Of a stretch of DNA of 7,850 nt, positions 1 through 5,928 are shown in pieces (position 1 is the first letter of the stretch; each line of letters starts with the position of its first letter). The DNA comes from an uncultured Bacteroidota bacterium (lineage in GTDB: Bacteria > Bacteroidota > Bacteroidia > Bacteroidales > 4484-276). Location: NCBI GenBank assembly GCA_903930725.1, contig CAIYZW010000604.1, positions 1 through 7,850 on the forward strand. The letters run 5' to 3'. The position numbers were made by a program, and so were the translations under genes. The notes beneath the pieces are model-generated. The model was not told the DNA's origin and made no database searches. It saw nothing but the letters and a program-made list of their open reading frames with translations.

Positions 1-69
1 AAGCCCACCTCGTAATGGGTGGGCTGAGCCTAAAATTATTATTTTTCTTGCCTTTTTTGATGAGTTCAT
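1..69 (-). CDS. Glycosyltransferase (GT4-like), N-terminal fragment
   Basis: Reading the minus strand from base 69 gives an ATG followed by 22 further open codons up to the window edge. After a short lysine-rich start the peptide contains a hydrophobic strand (KIIILG) followed by SAHPLRGG. A beta strand followed by G-x-A-x-P-x-R-G-G at the very N-terminus is how many GT-B fold family 4 glycosyltransferases of Bacteroidota begin; the glycine-rich loop there is part of the nucleotide-sugar enzyme's N-terminal Rossmann domain. The ATG overlaps the GT2 stop codon by one base (TAATG), which suggests translational coupling and membership of the same operon. Only 23 residues are visible, so the family call rests on one motif plus the context of a neighbouring glycosyltransferase; the rest lies outside the window. 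Confidence 0.62.
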   Translation of the reverse strand, partial: MNSSKKARKIIILGSAHPLRGGL

Positions 70-1022
70 TATTTTTTTTCTGAATTTTCGCCAAGCACTT
101 TTTCGATCAAATATTCATTTCGGTGAGTTGAGTTCCTTGAAATCATTTCTGCTAAAAAACCGGCAACAAACACTTGTGTTCCCATCACCATGGCCAGCAA
201 TCCAAAATAAAACAAAGGCCTGTCGGTCATTTTAAATTCCAACATAAAATACTTAGCGTAAGCAAGATAGGCTGCAATGATAAAACCAGCGAAGAAAAGC
301 AATGTTCCGATCAACCCAAAAAAGTGCATGGGTCGTTTACCAAATTTCGATACAAAAGTCAGCGAAATAAGGTCGAGGTAGCCTTTCATGATTCTTTCGA
401 GGCCATATTTTGACTTTCCATATTTGCGTGCATTGTGATTTACAACCTTTTCGGTGATTTTTGCAAAGCCCGCCCACTTGGCAATTACCGGGATGTAGCG
501 GTGCATTTCGCCATAAATCTCGATATTTTTAACAACAACGTTTTTGTAGGCTTTCAAGCCACAATTAAAATCGTGGAGTTTTAGCTTTGAAATACGACGG
601 GTTGTCCAGTTAAAAAATTTTGATGGAAGCCTTTTTCCAAGCGGGTCGTGGCGTTTTTTCTTCCAACCCGAAACAACATCAAAACCATCATTTTTTATCA
701 GTTTGTACAAATCGGGAATTTCCTCCGGGCTATCCTGAAGGTCAGCATCCATCGTAATAACTACTTCGCCCTGGGCAAGGTCAAAACCGCGGTTTAAAGC
801 AGCCGATTTCCCATAATTTCTTCTGAATTTGATGCCTTTAACATTTGAGTTTTTCCGGTTCAAATCTTCGATAATATTCCAGGATTTGTCGGTGCTGCCA
901 TCGTCAACAAAGATAATTTCACACGAAAGCTTTTCCTTGTCAACAACCCGAAAAATCCAGTCGGTCAGCTCGCCAAGCGATTCTTCCTCATTATAAAGGG
1001 GCACTATGATTGAAATGTCCAT
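69..1022 (-). CDS. Family 2 glycosyltransferase, polyprenyl-phosphate sugar synthase type (DPM1/GtrB-like)
   Basis: 317 residues. The start ISIIVPLYNEEESL is the classic GT2 opening. VDDGSTD (39-45) binds the nucleotide, and MDADLQD (91-97) carries the DxD metal site (D92, D94). The R-x-YGKS-x-YG segment near 199-207 is typical of DPM1/GtrB-like enzymes. Two hydrophobic segments follow at about 234-256 and 270-294, so the catalytic domain is cytoplasmic and anchored by a C-terminal membrane hairpin. Such enzymes move a sugar from a nucleotide donor to a polyprenyl phosphate, producing a lipid-linked donor for envelope glycan or protein glycosylation; the actual sugar cannot be read from sequence. 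It lies 16 bp after the DUF4199 gene and overlaps the next glycosyltransferase start by one base, so all three are probably one transcript. Length and motifs are complete, with no sign of damage. Confidence 0.93.
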   Translation of the reverse strand: MDISIIVPLYNEEESLGELTDWIFRVVDKEKLSCEIIFVDDGSTDKSWNIIEDLNRKNSNVKGIKFRRNYGKSAALNRGFDLAQGEVVITMDADLQDSPEEIPDLYKLIKNDGFDVVSGWKKKRHDPLGKRLPSKFFNWTTRRISKLKLHDFNCGLKAYKNVVVKNIEIYGEMHRYIPVIAKWAGFAKITEKVVNHNARKYGKSKYGLERIMKGYLDLISLTFVSKFGKRPMHFFGLIGTLLFFAGFIIAAYLAYAKYFMLEFKMTDRPLFYFGLLAMVMGTQVFVAGFLAEMISRNSTHRNEYLIEKVLGENSEKK

Positions 1023-1038
1023 TAAAAGATTTTAAAAA

Positions 1039-1563
1039 TTAATTAAATAGCTCTTTTTCCTTTTTCATAAAGGCTGCCACAATTGCACCAATAAGTAGGC
1101 TTGCCAGTGTATTGAAAATCAGTACCATAATAGCCATTGCCCAGGGTGTCATAAACATTTTTGCATAGCTCATTGCTACTTTTACCTGTTCCTCTGTAAG
1201 CTCAGGATTACTTTCATACATCTTTTCTTCAGCCATTTCAATCATTTTATCAACCTCACCAGGTGCAATTAACTGGAAGAAAATGACAACATAAACCGCC
1301 GATAAAATCCCAGCAATAAACAAGGTTAAAAAACCATTTGAAAAAGCCTGATTATAAGTGAGATAACCATTATTTTTTTCGCGATATTGTTTCACAGCTA
1401 AAATAACACCTACCAACATAATCAGGTAGGAAAAGTATTGCAGCCAATTTTCGCGATCAACGTCGAGCACCCAGAGTAGTAGTGAATAAAAAATGAGTGC
1501 AATGCCAATGATCGAGCCGTTTGTGAGCGCCATTTGCTTGTTTAGAGATACATTTTCTTTCAT
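1039..1563 (-). CDS. DUF4199 family membrane protein
   Basis: 174 residues with four predicted membrane segments at about 17-34, 41-58, 76-99 and 141-166. A charged, Glu/Met-rich soluble loop (about 102-135) separates segments three and four, and the protein ends in a lysine/glutamate-rich tail. The segment GYLTYNQAFSNGF (66-78) before the third membrane span matches the conserved region of DUF4199, a family nearly confined to Bacteroidota and of unknown biochemical role. It is the first gene of the apparent operon with the GT2 enzyme 16 bp downstream; I recall DUF4199 and GT2 genes commonly sitting together in this phylum, which would point to a helper role in envelope glycan synthesis, but that is inference. 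The start ATG is followed by a soluble 16-residue N-terminus and lies about 20 bp downstream of the expected start of transcription from the candidate promoter at 1590-1597. Confidence 0.85.
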   Translation of the reverse strand: MKENVSLNKQMALTNGSIIGIALIFYSLLLWVLDVDRENWLQYFSYLIMLVGVILAVKQYREKNNGYLTYNQAFSNGFLTLFIAGILSAVYVVIFFQLIAPGEVDKMIEMAEEKMYESNPELTEEQVKVAMSYAKMFMTPWAMAIMVLIFNTLASLLIGAIVAAFMKKEKELFN

Positions 1564-1589
1564 AGGATTGAAATTTTTAGTTTAAAAGG

Positions 1590-1597
1590 CAAATGTA
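1590..1597 (-). promoter_or_regulatory. Candidate -7 box for the DUF4199-GT2 operon
   Basis: On the minus strand this reads TACATTTG, an exact match to the Bacteroidota -7 consensus TAnnTTTG, 26 bp before the DUF4199 start codon. No TTG is found at the usual -33 distance (bases 1615-1623), so support is from the -7 element and position only. Confidence 0.4.
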
Positions 1598-1635
1598 ATA
1601 ATCAAAGCTGTATCAGGGAAAATTTATAAAAAAAA

Positions 1636-1665
1636 TTGCTGTTTACCTTTAAAATACTATTTTTG
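1636..1665 (+). promoter_or_regulatory. Bacteroidota-type promoter of the SRP RNA gene
   Basis: TTG at 1636-1638, a 19-bp spacer, then TATTTTTG at 1658-1665, an exact TAnnTTTG match. Transcription would start a few bases downstream, at about 1670-1672, which is where the closing helix of the SRP RNA begins. The agreement between promoter geometry and RNA 5' end is strong internal support. Confidence 0.8.
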
Positions 1666-1669
1666 CTGC

Positions 1670-1777
1670 GGGTAAGTCCTATACGACCAGCTCCCGCTGA
1701 AATCCCCCAGGATCGGAAGGTAGCAAGGGTAAGTGGTTGTAGCGGTGCGATATAGGTAGCTTACCCATTTTTTATTT
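1670..1777 (+). ncRNA. ffs: Signal recognition particle RNA, small bacterial (4.5S) type
   Basis: The RNA scaffold of the signal recognition particle, which binds Ffh and targets nascent membrane proteins to FtsY and the translocon. The diagnostic element is at about 1708-1725, CAGGATCGGAAGGTAGCA, which contains the GGAA tetraloop and the asymmetric internal loop recognised by Ffh (E. coli: CAGGTCCGGAAGGAAGCA). The hairpin is built from nested helices: gggtaag 1670-1676 with cttaccc 1760-1766, cctata 1678-1683 with tatagg 1751-1756, ccgct 1694-1698 with agcgg 1741-1745, and the C run at 1704-1708 facing AGGG near 1726-1729. There is no Alu domain, so it is the roughly 100-nt form. The closing helix is followed by ATTTTTTATTT (1767-1777), so the RNA's own terminal helix can act as its intrinsic terminator. 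The 3' end is uncertain by about 10 bases. Confidence 0.93.
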
Positions 1778-1962
1778 CCCTCCACCAACCTATAAAAATC
1801 CATCTAAATAATTTATTAACCACTTGTTTCATGGATTCAAAAATGAGCCTTCTCCAAAGTCTCTTTCCTGATTTTTAACGGTTTCCTATCAACCAATCAA
1901 TTGATTTTTGTGTTCGGTTAGCCTTTTTATTCAACTTTAATAAAAACTGATTCTTGTTTTTG

Positions 1963-1970
1963 TAAATTTG
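1963..1970 (+). promoter_or_regulatory. Candidate -7 box of the YciO-family gene
   Basis: TAAATTTG matches TAnnTTTG exactly and ends 26 bp before the start codon at 1997, predicting a leader of about 20 nt. The only possible -33 element is a poor TTTA near 1936-1939, so the promoter is plausible but not complete. Confidence 0.45.
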
Positions 1971-1996
1971 CAGGGTTTATTGAATTCCATTATTTT

Positions 1997-2614
1997 ATGC
2001 TACTCAAAATTCATCCGGAAAATCCCAGCCAGAGGCAGATTAAGACTGTTGTTGAATGTCTTGGTGATGGAGGGATTATTATTTGCCCCACCGATACGGT
2101 TTACGGCCTGGGCTGCGACATCTTTAAATCCAAAGCAATTGAGCGGATTGCCCGGATTAAAGGAATCAAACCTGAAAAAGCTAATTTTTCGTTCCTGTGC
2201 CATGAGCTAAGTCAGTTATCTGAATTTGCAAAACCACTCAACAACAATCTTTTTAAATTAATGAAACGTGTTTTGCCAGGTCCTTACACTTTTATTCTTG
2301 AAGCCAACAACACCGTTCCAAAATACATTCAATCAAAAAAGAAAACCGTTGGAATCAGGGTTCCAAATAACAATATTCCTATCGAAATTGTACGCCAGCT
2401 CGGTCATCCCATCATGTCAACTTCAATTCACGACGAAGATCAGTTGATCGAATACACCACCGATCCTGAACTAATCTATGAAAAATATCGCGATTTGGTT
2501 GATATTGTGATTGATGGCGGTTTTGGAGGTAATCTCGCATCAACAATTTTAGATTGTACTGGTCCTGAGGTTACGATAATCCGCGAGGGCCTGGGGCCTC
2601 TGGATATTTTCTGA
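1997..2614 (+). CDS. YciO/YrdC/Sua5-family protein, YciO-like branch
   Basis: 205 residues, a single YrdC-fold domain with no C-terminal Sua5 extension. PTDTVYGLGCD (31-41) is the signature of the family that makes threonylcarbamoyl-AMP for the t6A modification of ANN-decoding tRNAs; LPGPYTFIL (93-101), GIRVPNN (119-125) and REGLG (196-200) are also family motifs. The overall pattern, including the opening IHPENPSQRQI and FSFLCHELSQLSEF (64-77), follows E. coli YciO rather than TsaC. The residues that act as K-x-R and S-x-N in TsaC/Sua5 read K55-G-I and S143-I-H145 here, so the arginine and asparagine are absent. Automatic annotation will probably say L-threonylcarbamoyladenylate synthase; by motif that activity is doubtful and a YciO-like role is safer. 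The start at ATG 1997 aligns with the E. coli YciO N-terminus. It appears to be transcribed alone. Confidence 0.88.
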   Translation: MLLKIHPENPSQRQIKTVVECLGDGGIIICPTDTVYGLGCDIFKSKAIERIARIKGIKPEKANFSFLCHELSQLSEFAKPLNNNLFKLMKRVLPGPYTFILEANNTVPKYIQSKKKTVGIRVPNNNIPIEIVRQLGHPIMSTSIHDEDQLIEYTTDPELIYEKYRDLVDIVIDGGFGGNLASTILDCTGPEVTIIREGLGPLDIF

Positions 2615-2815
2615 TGCACATTTTTAATAAATCTCCGGAAATAATTGAGCTATCAGGCTTGGGAAAATCAGGTAAAATCTAAAAAAATCCCTTGTTTTAT
2701 TGCTTTTTGGAAAGTTTAGTTAACCAAAATTGTAATGATTTTCATTTTTAATTAATTGATAGACATAAAGTTACCATTCAACAAAATCATTGTCAGGAAA
2801 AAAAGTAAAGCTAAG

Positions 2816-2846
2816 TTTGTATTTATAAAAATTGATTGTACTTTTG
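2816..2846 (+). promoter_or_regulatory. Bacteroidota-type promoter of tRNA-Lys
   Basis: TTTG at 2816-2819, a 19-bp spacer and TACTTTTG at 2839-2846 (TAnnTTTG) match both consensus elements. The expected transcription start, near 2852, leaves a leader of about 10 nt before the mature tRNA at 2863. The spacer length equals that of the SRP RNA promoter in this window. Confidence 0.8.
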
Positions 2847-2862
2847 CATCCCAAAAAATGAT

Positions 2863-2935
2863 GATTCAGTAGCTCAGTCGGTAGAGCAACGGCCTTTTAA
2901 GCCGTGGGTCCTGGGTTCGAGTCCCAGCTGGATCA
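2863..2935 (+). tRNA. tRNA-Lys (anticodon UUU)
   Basis: A complete 73-base cloverleaf. Acceptor GATTCAG (2863-2869) pairs with CTGGATC (2928-2934) with one T-G wobble; discriminator A is at 2935. The D stem is GCTC/GAGC, the anticodon stem ACGGC/GCCGT, and the anticodon loop CTTTTAA with TTT at positions 34-36. The variable loop is GGGTC; the T arm is CTGGG-TTCGAGT-CCCAG. The 3' CCA is not encoded (the next bases are CAA), so it must be added by tRNA nucleotidyltransferase. It reads AAA and AAG lysine codons. The gene stands alone with its own promoter and terminator. Confidence 0.97.
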
Positions 2936-2955
2936 CAAATAATTCTGATAAATAA

Positions 2956-2992
2956 ACAAAAGTCACTTGGTTACAAGTGACTTTTGTTTTTT
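2956..2992 (+). terminator. Intrinsic terminator after tRNA-Lys, probably bidirectional
   Basis: A perfect 13-bp inverted repeat, 2956-2968 with 2975-2987, encloses the 6-base loop GGTTAC and is followed by a T run to 2992. It starts 21 bp after the tRNA. On the opposite strand the same hairpin is followed by TTATTTATC and lies 49 bp past the stop codon of the convergent cyclase gene, so it can serve both transcripts. Confidence 0.88.
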
Positions 2993-3040
2993 ACCTACCT
3001 TTTTACACACACTTTTGATACAATATTGGGTATTAAACTA

Positions 3041-5005
3041 TTAAACGACAACAAAATACATATCAATTGCCCCCTTATTCTTAGCATCAATTTTTCCGCG
3101 GTAAATGCAGGTAAACTGATCTCTGATTTTTTTATAGGTGCTTTCCGAAATATTTACTTTCCCAATCTCACCACTCGATTCCAAGCGCGAAGCAATATTT
3201 ACTGTGTCGCCCCAGATGTCGTACTGGAATTTCTTAAAGCCCACAACACCAGCTACAACCGGGCCAGTGTGAATGCCAATTCTTAGGTCGAAATAGGGTT
3301 TACCTTCCGATTTTTTCTGGATTTTTAATTCTTCCATGAAATGCTGAATCCTGATTGCAGCTTTGACCACGTCAACCGGATTGGTGGTGTTGGTAACCGG
3401 AAGTCCGCCTGCACACATGTAAGCATCGCCTATGGTTTTAATTTTTTCGATGTTATGCTCCGAAATTATCTGATCGAAAGCTTTAAAACAATGGTTTATT
3501 TCGGCTACAAGTTCCTGTGCCGACATTTTTTCGGCTAAAAAGGTAAAACCTTTAAAATCAGTAAACATTACCGTGACCATCTCAAATTGCCGGGCTACGG
3601 AAGTCCCATTTTCTTTAAGTTCTTCGGCAGTTTCGGCTGGCAAAATATTGAGCAGCAATTTATCAGACCGGTCTTTTTCAAAATTGATAATCTTATTTTT
3701 ATCGGCAAGTTCATTTCGGGTTTTCCTGATGTAGCGATACCTGTTAAACAGCAGTATTGCAAGCAATAACAGAAGAATCCCGACAATGCTGACAGAATTT
3801 CGGATAATTTTTTGTCGTTTGGCACTAAGTCTCTGTATTTCAGAATCTTTAGTTAAAATTTGTATTTCCTGTTGCTTCTTTTCATTTTCAAAATCCTTGA
3901 TTTTCCTTACCGCTTTATCCTTTTCAATAGTCATGATGGAATCTTTAAGGGCAGTAAGCTTTTGATTGTAATCATAAGCTTGCTGGTAATCCTTCATAAG
4001 GGCAAAAAGGTTAGCTTTGCCTTCATAAATCTTCATCAGGTAATACCTTGCTCCTATCTTTTGAGCCAGAATTTCGGATTGCCTGAAATATTCCAGTGCA
4101 TCGTTCGGCATTCCCATTACAATATGAATTGAGGCCATGCCATTTAAAGAAGCAATTTTACCAAGCTCATCATTAATTTCGGTAGCGATTGCAAAAGCTT
4201 TCTTTTCGTAAAGTAAAGCAGTTTTGTTTTGATTGAGGCGCTGATAAGCCAAAGCCAGGTTGTGAAGGGCAATTGAATAATCGTATTTGTTTAAAACAGT
4301 ATCCTGCAACATTATTGATTTCTGGAAAAACTCCAATGCTTTATCATTCTGGTTCATTTCATAATAAAGCAGTCCAATGTTTCCATAATTGTATGCCAGT
4401 TTCTTTTTGTCTTTTAACCTTTCGTTGATAAAACTTGCTTTTTGATAATACTCGAGGGCTTTTTCATAATATTGAAGTTCGGAGTAACGCGAGCCAAGAT
4501 TGTTGTAGATTTTACCTAATAACAAGGTATCGTGGGCACTTTCAAAGATATCAAGCGCTTTTAAGGCATATTCGATGGATTTTTCCATTTGGCCAACAAC
4601 AGCCAGTGTGATGCTGTAATTGTTGCAAAGTTCGCCTTTATAAATTTTTAAATCTCTTTCTTCGGCTATGGTTAAACCCTTGTCGTACATCAGGAAGGCT
4701 GAATCATACAATCCTTTGAGGTCATAAATAATTCCGGTGTACATTGTCAACCGGGTGATGTTCCTAAAATTGGTACTTGTTTGTGTTAATTGCAAGGCCT
4801 TTTTTACACTAATCAGCGCAATATCAGGGTCGTTGTACATTTCGATCGAAATTTGCCGGATAAAGTCATTATTTGTTTTCTCATCATCCGGGTTTAAAGC
4901 AATAATTTTAAGAAGGCTGTCAGAAACAGACTGACTTTTAACTTCTGCTTTAATAAGCATGAGCGAAAAAACAATGAAAAAGAGAGTAAAAATGTTTTTT
5001 TTCAT
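3041..5005 (-). CDS. TPR-containing transmembrane class III adenylate cyclase
   Basis: 654 residues from the chosen start. A signal peptide (MKKNIFTLFFIVFSLMLI, then about 8 more residues) leads into roughly seven TPR-like repeats at about 75-355, which would be periplasmic. A coiled coil (about 360-400), one membrane span (about 404-421) and a short linker helix precede a cytoplasmic class III cyclase domain (about 475-650). Its metal aspartates are D483 (FTDFKGFT) and D527 (KTIGDAYM). The purine-selecting pair is K523 and D596 (FQYDIWGD), the combination expected for ATP rather than GTP. Transition-state residues N603 and R607 (NIASR) are present, so it should make cAMP. The TPR region suggests control by a protein partner or envelope signal. 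An upstream in-frame ATG at 5041 exists, but starting at 5005 (or 5011) places the signal peptide at the N-terminus. No cAMP-binding gene lies nearby. It converges on tRNA-Lys and diverges from the DUF1684 gene. Confidence 0.92.
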   Translation of the reverse strand: MKKNIFTLFFIVFSLMLIKAEVKSQSVSDSLLKIIALNPDDEKTNNDFIRQISIEMYNDPDIALISVKKALQLTQTSTNFRNITRLTMYTGIIYDLKGLYDSAFLMYDKGLTIAEERDLKIYKGELCNNYSITLAVVGQMEKSIEYALKALDIFESAHDTLLLGKIYNNLGSRYSELQYYEKALEYYQKASFINERLKDKKKLAYNYGNIGLLYYEMNQNDKALEFFQKSIMLQDTVLNKYDYSIALHNLALAYQRLNQNKTALLYEKKAFAIATEINDELGKIASLNGMASIHIVMGMPNDALEYFRQSEILAQKIGARYYLMKIYEGKANLFALMKDYQQAYDYNQKLTALKDSIMTIEKDKAVRKIKDFENEKKQQEIQILTKDSEIQRLSAKRQKIIRNSVSIVGILLLLLAILLFNRYRYIRKTRNELADKNKIINFEKDRSDKLLLNILPAETAEELKENGTSVARQFEMVTVMFTDFKGFTFLAEKMSAQELVAEINHCFKAFDQIISEHNIEKIKTIGDAYMCAGGLPVTNTTNPVDVVKAAIRIQHFMEELKIQKKSEGKPYFDLRIGIHTGPVVAGVVGFKKFQYDIWGDTVNIASRLESSGEIGKVNISESTYKKIRDQFTCIYRGKIDAKNKGAIDMYFVVV

Positions 5006-5027
5006 CTGCATTATGTTGATCACATGT

Positions 5028-5129
5028 TTAAAAATGAACATTTAAAGGTAATAAAAATCGGTATGATTATTAAAACCTGGTGGTCTGTTTTACCCATAAA
5101 AAATGTCCGTAATTTGTTAAAAATGAACA
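5028..5129. repeat. 13-bp direct repeat in the cyclase/DUF1684 intergenic region
   Basis: TTAAAAATGAACA occurs at 5028-5040 and again, identically, at 5117-5129, 89 bp apart. The first copy is just upstream of the preferred cyclase start; the second lies in the spacer of the promoter of the opposite gene. Half of the repeat is a run of A, but the ATGAACA core is not expected from composition alone. It could be a regulator-binding site shared by the two divergent genes. Confidence 0.5.
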
Positions 5130-5146
5130 ATATTTGACTATTTTTG
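5113..5146 (+). promoter_or_regulatory. Promoter of the DUF1684 gene
   Basis: TTTG at 5113-5116 and TATTTTTG (TAnnTTTG) at 5139-5146, separated by 22 bp, which is at the long end of the accepted range for this promoter class. Transcription would begin near 5152, giving a leader of about 70 nt before the start codon at 5224. Confidence 0.6.
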
Positions 5147-5151
5147 TTCAT
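5123..5151. promoter_or_regulatory. Inverted repeat overlapping the -7 box, candidate operator
   Basis: ATGAACAA (5123-5130) and TTGTTCAT (5144-5151) form a perfect 8-bp inverted repeat with a 13-bp centre. The right arm covers the end of the -7 element TATTTTTG. A dimeric regulator bound here would be expected to block RNA polymerase; the same core occurs as a single site at 5034-5040. No regulator gene is present in the window. Confidence 0.4.
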
Positions 5152-5223
5152 CGTTTCGATTATTGAAATAAACATTCAAATTTATCTTTTTAATTCAAAC
5201 AAACATTTAAAATATTCAAAAAT

Positions 5224-5811
5224 ATGAAAACACTTATTAACACATTATCACCAGAGGAAACCGATGCTTTAACCAAGGCCATTGAACATGCCCGCGATTT
5301 GAAAAATCAGAAAATGGAAAATCCGACAACTTCACCGTTAAATGCCGAAAAATTGGCATCCTTTGCCGGATTATCCTATTTCGGGATAGACTTTAAATTC
5401 AGGATCAAGGCTACACTTGTCCGTGCCAACACAGAAAAATTTGTGGCGCTGCTCATGTCGGATGGAAAAACAAAGCAATTCCGTGAATTTGGAACTTTGT
5501 TATTTAGCTTTGAAGATGCAGATTGCAGATTATCAGTATTTTATAGTCAAAACTTACCCGAATTTGCTGGTTTAGCCGATCAACTTTTCATTCCGTTCAA
5601 AGACAAAACATCTGGTTTGGTAACTTTTGCAGGTGGACGTTATTTACCCTTAGCATTACCAGACAATGACCAGAATGTAGTTCTTGATTTTAATTTAGCA
5701 ATCAACCCATATAATGCTTACAATGAATCAATTGTGAGTGTGTTTCCACCTGCCTCGGGTATGTTGCAGGTTTCGATGATTTCGGGTGAACGGAAATATG
5801 AGGACAGATAG
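5224..5811 (+). CDS. DUF1684 family protein, divergent (conserved cysteines absent)
   Basis: 195 residues, no signal peptide or membrane span, so probably cytoplasmic. The order of motifs is that of DUF1684: SPL and FAGLSYFGIDFKFRIKA (47-63), then LFIPFKDKTSGLVTFAGGRY (121-140), LDFNLAINPYNAYN (154-167) and FPPASGMLQVSMISGERKY (174-192). The biochemical function of the family is not known to me. In typical members the last part reads NPYCAYN...SCPxPPxEN; here the cysteines align with N164 and S172 and the glutamate-asparagine pair is missing, leaving C101 as the only cysteine. The fold motifs are kept but any cysteine-dependent role is lost. The gene has its own promoter (5113-5146) and terminator (5929-5964) and is divergent from the adenylate cyclase. 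The ATG at 5224 is chosen because it follows the promoter leader and no earlier in-frame start fits. Confidence 0.85.
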   Translation: MKTLINTLSPEETDALTKAIEHARDLKNQKMENPTTSPLNAEKLASFAGLSYFGIDFKFRIKATLVRANTEKFVALLMSDGKTKQFREFGTLLFSFEDADCRLSVFYSQNLPEFAGLADQLFIPFKDKTSGLVTFAGGRYLPLALPDNDQNVVLDFNLAINPYNAYNESIVSVFPPASGMLQVSMISGERKYEDR

Positions 5812-5928
5812 TTCTGATTTTTTCCGCGTTCGACACTTTTGAATTTTTCTAAAAATTTCCCCAATCAAAAAACTGCTGATTTTTTAAATCATCTGATTTA
5901 GTGTTTAAATTTTTAACATATTGGATAT

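Noticed and set aside
2..25. Inverted repeat AGCCCACC...GGTGGGCT that looks like a terminator hairpin after the GT2 gene
   Set aside because: It lies inside the open frame of the following glycosyltransferase (coding the HPLRGG region) and is not followed by a T run in the direction of transcription, so it is most likely a coincidence of codon choice.
174..413. Plus-strand open frame antisense to the GT2 gene
   Set aside because: The opposite strand encodes a complete, motif-rich glycosyltransferase; the antisense product has no recognisable pattern. The same applies to the open frames antisense to the cyclase (for example 2984-3286, 3860-4132) and to the kinase.
1670..1766. Reading the hairpin-rich region as a riboswitch or attenuator
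   Set aside because: The GGAAGG-x-AGCA element and the nested helices identify SRP RNA directly, and the RNA has its own promoter and terminator.
1895..1906. 12-bp palindrome AATCAATTGATT upstream of the YciO-family gene
   Set aside because: It lies about 60 bp before the -7 box, has AT-rich arms and no second copy, so there is too little to call it an operator.
2590..2606. GC-rich inverted repeat GAGG-GCC/GGCCTC at the end of the YciO-family gene as a terminator
   Set aside because: It is within codons of the REGLGPL motif region and lacks a following T run; no convincing terminator was found for this gene in 2615-2815.
2863..2935. tRNA-Lys as an integration site for a mobile element
   Set aside because: No second copy of the tRNA 3' end, no integrase and no mobility gene is visible within the window; the flanks are ordinary single-copy genes with their own signals.
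3595..3825. Minus-strand frame inside the cyclase gene that could suggest a frameshift or overlapping gene
   Set aside because: The main cyclase frame runs uninterrupted through this stretch (membrane span and linker into the catalytic domain), so the second frame is a chance opening.
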